A stretch of 64,000 nt of DNA from Seminavis robusta. Lineage: Eukaryota > Bacillariophyta > Bacillariophyceae > Naviculales > Naviculaceae. Shown here piece after piece: positions 62,987-64,000 of this stretch. Made by a program: the position numbers and the translations under genes. The notes beneath the pieces were generated by a model. That model was given only the letters and a program-made list of their open reading frames with translations. It did not search any database and had not been told where the DNA came from. Each line of letters opens with the position of its first letter. The first letter of the stretch is position 1. The stretch lies in assembly GCA_903772945.1 (NCBI GenBank), contig CAICTM010000035.1:62001-126000 (forward strand), given 5' to 3'.

Positions 62987-64000
62987 ATGCCCGCAGGCCT
63001 ACATACGTCGGTAGCTACCTCGGTCCTCGAGACCCTTCAGAAGGATGGCCTTGGGGTTGATCATCATCAAGTGATGGCGCCGGTGGCAGTAGCTTCTGAC
63101 GACCTGGAAATCGACCGACAAAAGGTCGAGCAACGGCTGCTGAATCTGTTGCATCACAAGGAACGAGAGATTCAAATCCTTCGTCAAGAACTGGCCGACG
63201 TCAAGCTCGAATTGAGGGATGCCAAGATCCAGCTGGGTCAACAGGGACGAGAAGAACAAGGCTTTGGAGGTGGCGATGATCAGGATACCACCATGGACGA
63301 CGCGCAGCTGTCGACGACCATGCATAGCATCAGCACCTTTAGTGCTCCCAGTGTCGGTCCCAGTTTGGGCCCTAGTTTGGGCCCCAGCGTGGGTTCTTTC
63401 ACGGCTAGCAGAGGAAGCTCGGGATTCTCGGGCATGGACTATCTATGGAAGACGCCTGTGGTGGAAGCGGACGACGACGATCTATCCGTCAGTGCCGTGA
63501 ACAGCCAAGCTACTCCCTTTCAGCCACATTCCTTCCCACATGCGGATGAAGATAACAACGTCCACAACAAGATTAGCAGTCTTTATCATCACCCTATCGC
63601 CCAGGAGGTTAGCAACAGCAACCCTCAGATTAGCAGTCTGTACCACGAACCAATCGAGCAGGAGGATAACAACGTCAACCCCATGACATTTCGAAGCTCT
63701 GACGATGCCGCAGCTGTTGCGGTTTCCCCTCCTCCTCGTGATCCTGCCTGGAATGCCACCGCCCAAGTCTGTCATGTATCCGAAGCCAACGAAGAAACAC
63801 TGAAAAGTGTGGTCGATCAAGCCGTTCAAGACCCGTACGGCGACAAGGGAATCTACACGGGAACCGTATCACCCAAATCGGGATGGCCTCATGGAAAGGG
63901 TCGCTTGGTATACGAAGGCAAGGGCAATCAGCAACGCATCTTTGACGGAGAATGGTACCATGGTCGTTGGCATGGATATGGCAAGGCCAAGTTCTCCAAT
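62987..64000 (+). CDS. MORN-repeat protein, 3' part outside window
   Basis: An ATG at 62987-62989 opens a frame that stays open through the last base (338 codons). Residues about 40-85 are a coiled coil (DLEIDRQKVEQRLLNLLHHK, then EIQILRQELADVKLELRDAK). A Ser/Gly/Pro-rich part follows with small repeats (GPSLGPSLGPSVG; ISSLYHHPIAQE and ISSLYHEPIEQE). The visible end holds the first MORN-type units: GIYTGTVSPKSGWPHGKGRL and FDGEWYHGRWHGYGKAKF. MORN repeats bind lipid or protein partners and often tether enzymes or scaffolds to membranes and cytoskeleton. More repeats, and perhaps another domain, must lie beyond the window. Confidence 0.8.
   Translation, partial: MPAGLHTSVATSVLETLQKDGLGVDHHQVMAPVAVASDDLEIDRQKVEQRLLNLLHHKEREIQILRQELADVKLELRDAKIQLGQQGREEQGFGGGDDQDTTMDDAQLSTTMHSISTFSAPSVGPSLGPSLGPSVGSFTASRGSSGFSGMDYLWKTPVVEADDDDLSVSAVNSQATPFQPHSFPHADEDNNVHNKISSLYHHPIAQEVSNSNPQISSLYHEPIEQEDNNVNPMTFRSSDDAAAVAVSPPPRDPAWNATAQVCHVSEANEETLKSVVDQAVQDPYGDKGIYTGTVSPKSGWPHGKGRLVYEGKGNQQRIFDGEWYHGRWHGYGKAKFSN

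Noticed and set aside
1-64000. tRNA, rRNA, snoRNA and CRISPR arrays
   Set aside because: Looked for A/B-box pairs, cloverleaf ends and regularly spaced repeats by eye and found none convincing; a covariance-model scan would be needed to exclude tRNAs.

Overview
The window looks like nuclear DNA of a stramenopile alga, most probably a pennate diatom. I base this on several things. The genes are eukaryotic, with short GT-AG introns (59 to 152 bp) where introns occur. There is a very small protein with a two-step plastid targeting leader followed by a Tat-type thylakoid-lumen signal. There are remains of the diatom-type secreted VWD ('GDPHF') family, a DDE_Tnp_4 transposase and a copia-like gag fragment of the sort common in diatom genomes. 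The species cannot be fixed from the sequence alone.

Layout. 1-2.1 kb: 3' part of an Arg/Ser-rich disordered protein, then a small putative mitochondrial protein. 2.3-5.9 kb: a GNAT acetyltransferase, then two decayed secreted-protein genes (a beta-lactamase-like serine hydrolase and two VWD copies). 6.8-12.8 kb: a monoacylglycerol-lipase-like hydrolase, a thylakoid-lumen mini-protein and a Vti1-type SNARE, widely spaced. 13-24 kb: gene-poor, with microsatellites, a broken Penelope-like retroelement, a DDE_Tnp_4 transposase with an intron, a truncated macrodomain gene and a copia-like gag fossil. 24.5-40.5 kb: dense housekeeping-type genes, in order an HROB-like OB-fold protein, a JmjC ribosomal-oxygenase-like protein, an ankyrin-like repeat protein, a DHX35-like DEAH helicase, an AAAP amino-acid transporter, a Cys-rich secreted protein, a TPR+SAP protein and a second GNAT. 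40.5-54.7 kb: an IQ/coiled-coil protein, an NPPY-motif methyltransferase-like protein, an FKBP, a Thr-Pro-rich nuclear protein, a CABLES-like cyclin and eIF2-beta. 55-61.3 kb: two duplicated PC-esterase/TBL-like Golgi proteins around a decayed zinc-finger gene. The window ends inside a MORN-repeat gene.

Genes are not in operons. Notable arrangements are a tight convergent pair (stop codons 16 bp apart, near 27.15 kb), another convergent pair near 40.5 kb, and divergent pairs with 400 to 730 bp between start codons. Intergenic DNA is strongly enriched for the palindrome TACCGGTA (23 copies counted, none in a confidently called gene). I did not find a convincing novel multi-gene system. The best leads are the repeated LSQFAA motif in the OB-fold protein, a U2AF-ligand-like motif inside the DEAH helicase, the roughly 50-residue lumen protein, and the TACCGGTA motif.
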